Source of the DNA: Rhizobiaceae bacterium
Lineage (GTDB): Bacteria > Pseudomonadota > Alphaproteobacteria > Rhizobiales > Rhizobiaceae
Assembly: GCA_023953835.1 (NCBI GenBank)
Contig: JAMLJB010000001.1
Coordinates: 3,569,501 to 3,633,500, forward strand
Direction of reading: 5' to 3'
DNA: 64,000 bases
The notes beneath the pieces are model-generated. The model was not told where the DNA came from, made no database searches, and saw only the letters and a list, made by a program, of their open reading frames with translations. Position numbers and translations under genes: made by a program. Shown here piece after piece: positions 62,674 to 64,000 of the stretch. Positions within the stretch are counted from its first letter, which is position 1. Each line of letters starts with the position of its first letter.

Positions 62674-64000
62674 TTACTCGCTGTCCTTGGCCGCCTTCTT
62701 CTTTGCCGGAGCCTTCTTCTTAGGCTCCTCGTCGCCTTCCGCCTTGTCGGCCTTCTTCGCGGCGGCCTTCTTGGCAGGCTTTGCCGGAGCCTCGTCTTCC
62801 TCGTCGTCGGCGGTCAACTCTTCCTTCGACACCTTCTTGTCGGTGACCGAAATCTTGCCGAGCAGGTCGTCCACGACCTTTTCCTCGAAGATCGGAGCGC
62901 GCAGCGTGGCGAGCGCGTTCTGGTTCGAGCGATACATCTCGAACACCTGCTGCTGCTGGGCAGTCGGGTAGCGACGCACGGTCTCGAACAGGGCGCGCTG
63001 GACCTCCTCATCGGACACCTTGATGCCGGCCTTCTCGCCGATTTCGGCAAGGACAAGCCCGAGGCGCACGCGGCGTTCGGCGAGGCGCTGATATTCGGCG
63101 CGCGCTTCTTCCTCCGTCGTTTCCTCGTCCTCGAAGGTGCGACCGGCAAGCTCAAGGTCGCGGTTGACCGTCTGCCAGATATTGTTGAACTCGGCCTCGA
63201 CGAGGTTCGACGGGGCCTCGAACTGGTAGCTCTTGTCGAGCTGGTCGAGAAGCTGGCGCTTCACCTTCTGGCGGGTGATCGAGCCGAACTGGCTCTCGAT
63301 CTGGCCGCGCACGATCTCCTTGAGACGCTCCAGCGACTCGAGGCCGAGGGCCTTAGCAGTATCGTCGTTGATGTCGAGCTTGCCGGGCTTCTCGACGGCC
63401 TTGACGGTGACGTCGAAGGTCGCCTCGCGACCGGCCAGATGCGGCGCGCTGTAATTGTCCGGGAAGGTAACGGTGATGGTCTTTTCGTCGCCGGCCTTGA
63501 GTCCGACGAGCTGTTCTTCAAATCCCGGAATGAATTCCTTGGAGCCCAGCACGAGCGGCTGGTCCTGCCCGGCGCCGCCGTCGAACGGCTCGCCGTTCAG
63601 CTTGCCGAGATAGTCGATGGTCACGCGATCGCCGTCGGCGGCCTTGCCTTCCTTCGGCTCGTAGCTGCGCGCGGATTCCGCGACGCGCCCGACCTGCTCG
63701 TCGACTTCCGAATCCGGCACGTCGTAGACCGGGCGGGTGACGGCGATGCTGGAGAAATCCTGGATCTCGATGGCCGGGATGACCTCATAGGCAAGCTGGA
63801 ACTCGAAGTCGGCATTGCCGGCGAGAACCTTCTCGGCTTCCTTCTCGTCCTCGGTCATGGTGATTTCGGGCTGCATGGCGGCCTTTTCGCCGCGCTCCGA
63901 CAGGATGTCGCGCGCCGAGTTGGACAGCACCTCGTTGACGACCTCCGCCATGAATGACTTGCCGTACATCTTGCGCAGGTGCTGGAGCGGCACCTTGCCG
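62674..64000 (-). CDS. tig: Trigger factor (N-terminus beyond window)
   Basis: This ribosome-associated chaperone and prolyl isomerase is open to the right edge; the stretch GKVPLQHLRKMYG near the edge is the end of the ribosome-binding domain, so about 45-50 residues are outside. The FKBP-like domain has GDRVTIDYLGKLNGEPFDGG and LVLGSKEFIPGFEEQLVGLK. The C-terminal arm region and a lysine/alanine-rich tail (EEDEAPAKPAKKAAAKK) complete it. This basic-acidic tail is long but usual for rhizobia. Confidence 0.96.
   Translation of the reverse strand, partial: GKVPLQHLRKMYGKSFMAEVVNEVLSNSARDILSERGEKAAMQPEITMTEDEKEAEKVLAGNADFEFQLAYEVIPAIEIQDFSSIAVTRPVYDVPDSEVDEQVGRVAESARSYEPKEGKAADGDRVTIDYLGKLNGEPFDGGAGQDQPLVLGSKEFIPGFEEQLVGLKAGDEKTITVTFPDNYSAPHLAGREATFDVTVKAVEKPGKLDINDDTAKALGLESLERLKEIVRGQIESQFGSITRQKVKRQLLDQLDKSYQFEAPSNLVEAEFNNIWQTVNRDLELAGRTFEDEETTEEEARAEYQRLAERRVRLGLVLAEIGEKAGIKVSDEEVQRALFETVRRYPTAQQQQVFEMYRSNQNALATLRAPIFEEKVVDDLLGKISVTDKKVSKEELTADDEEDEAPAKPAKKAAAKKADKAEGDEEPKKKAPAKKKAAKDSE

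Overview
The window looks like chromosomal core DNA of a GC-rich alphaproteobacterium of the order Hyphomicrobiales, probably Phyllobacteriaceae or a Mesorhizobium relative. Supporting signs are the clpP-clpX-lon-hupB block, the ssb/uvrA pair with alphaproteobacterial LexA boxes (GTTC-N7-GTTC), glnB-glnA behind a sigma-54 promoter, an alanine at the GyrA position equivalent to E. coli Ser83, a DUF1127 protein, an ATP12 chaperone and a glpR-glpD-glpK operon. The genus is inference. The window opens inside topA and closes inside tig, so both are partial. I saw no rRNA, CRISPR array, phage or complete insertion sequence.

Layout. 1-5.6 kb: topA, rnr, a DUF983 protein, then rplM-rpsI with its own promoter. 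5.6-7.2 kb: a secreted glycerophosphodiesterase, tRNA-Val and tRNA-Asp. 7.3-12.7 kb: hupB, lon, clpX, clpP. 12.9-24.6 kb is a more mixed region: a secreted repeat protein, a cytochrome P450, a cupin, metY, a CoA-binding protein, a secreted unknown, a 273-bp MITE-like element, a VOC protein, an ECHDC3-like crotonase, a thioesterase, a Nudix hydrolase, DUF1127, a MocR regulator, a Tag-like glycosylase, DUF1003 and DedA proteins. 24.6-30.7 kb: dgkA, glmS, glmU, a CcdA-like protein, a glycosyltransferase and tRNA-Lys. 30.7-34.6 kb: the glpR-glpD-glpK operon. 34.7-38.7 kb: a four-gene operon of circularly permuted ATP-grasp, alpha-E protein, transglutaminase and Anbu peptidase. 38.8-43.4 kb: a RAM-domain protein, tgt, queA, a small transporter, two cyclophilins and coaD. 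43.7-54.0 kb: gyrA, marC, ssb, uvrA, DUF72 and nnrD. 54.3-56.2 kb: glnB-glnA. 56.3-58.7 kb: an oversized MFS transporter and a small membrane protein. 58.8-60.3 kb: one AT-richer gene with a PD-(D/E)XK nuclease signature. 60.3-64 kb: an ATP12 chaperone, an RluA-type synthase, crcB and tig.

The most interesting items are these. First, the lone AT-rich PD-(D/E)XK gene at 58789-60264, whose ribosome-binding site lies inside a perfect 20-bp palindrome; it is a candidate uncharacterised defence or DNA-processing gene. Second, the ATP-grasp/alpha-E/transglutaminase/Anbu operon, which pairs a predicted peptide ligase with two predicted peptidases. Third, the MITE-like element with perfect 22-bp terminal inverted repeats that supplies the stop codon of a neighbouring gene. 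Fourth, a tRNA-guanine transglycosylase that has lost three of four zinc ligands. Fifth, an MFS transporter with a roughly 190-residue predicted periplasmic insertion. Starts were chosen from ribosome-binding sites, overlaps and family length, and several were moved downstream of the longest possible reading frame.
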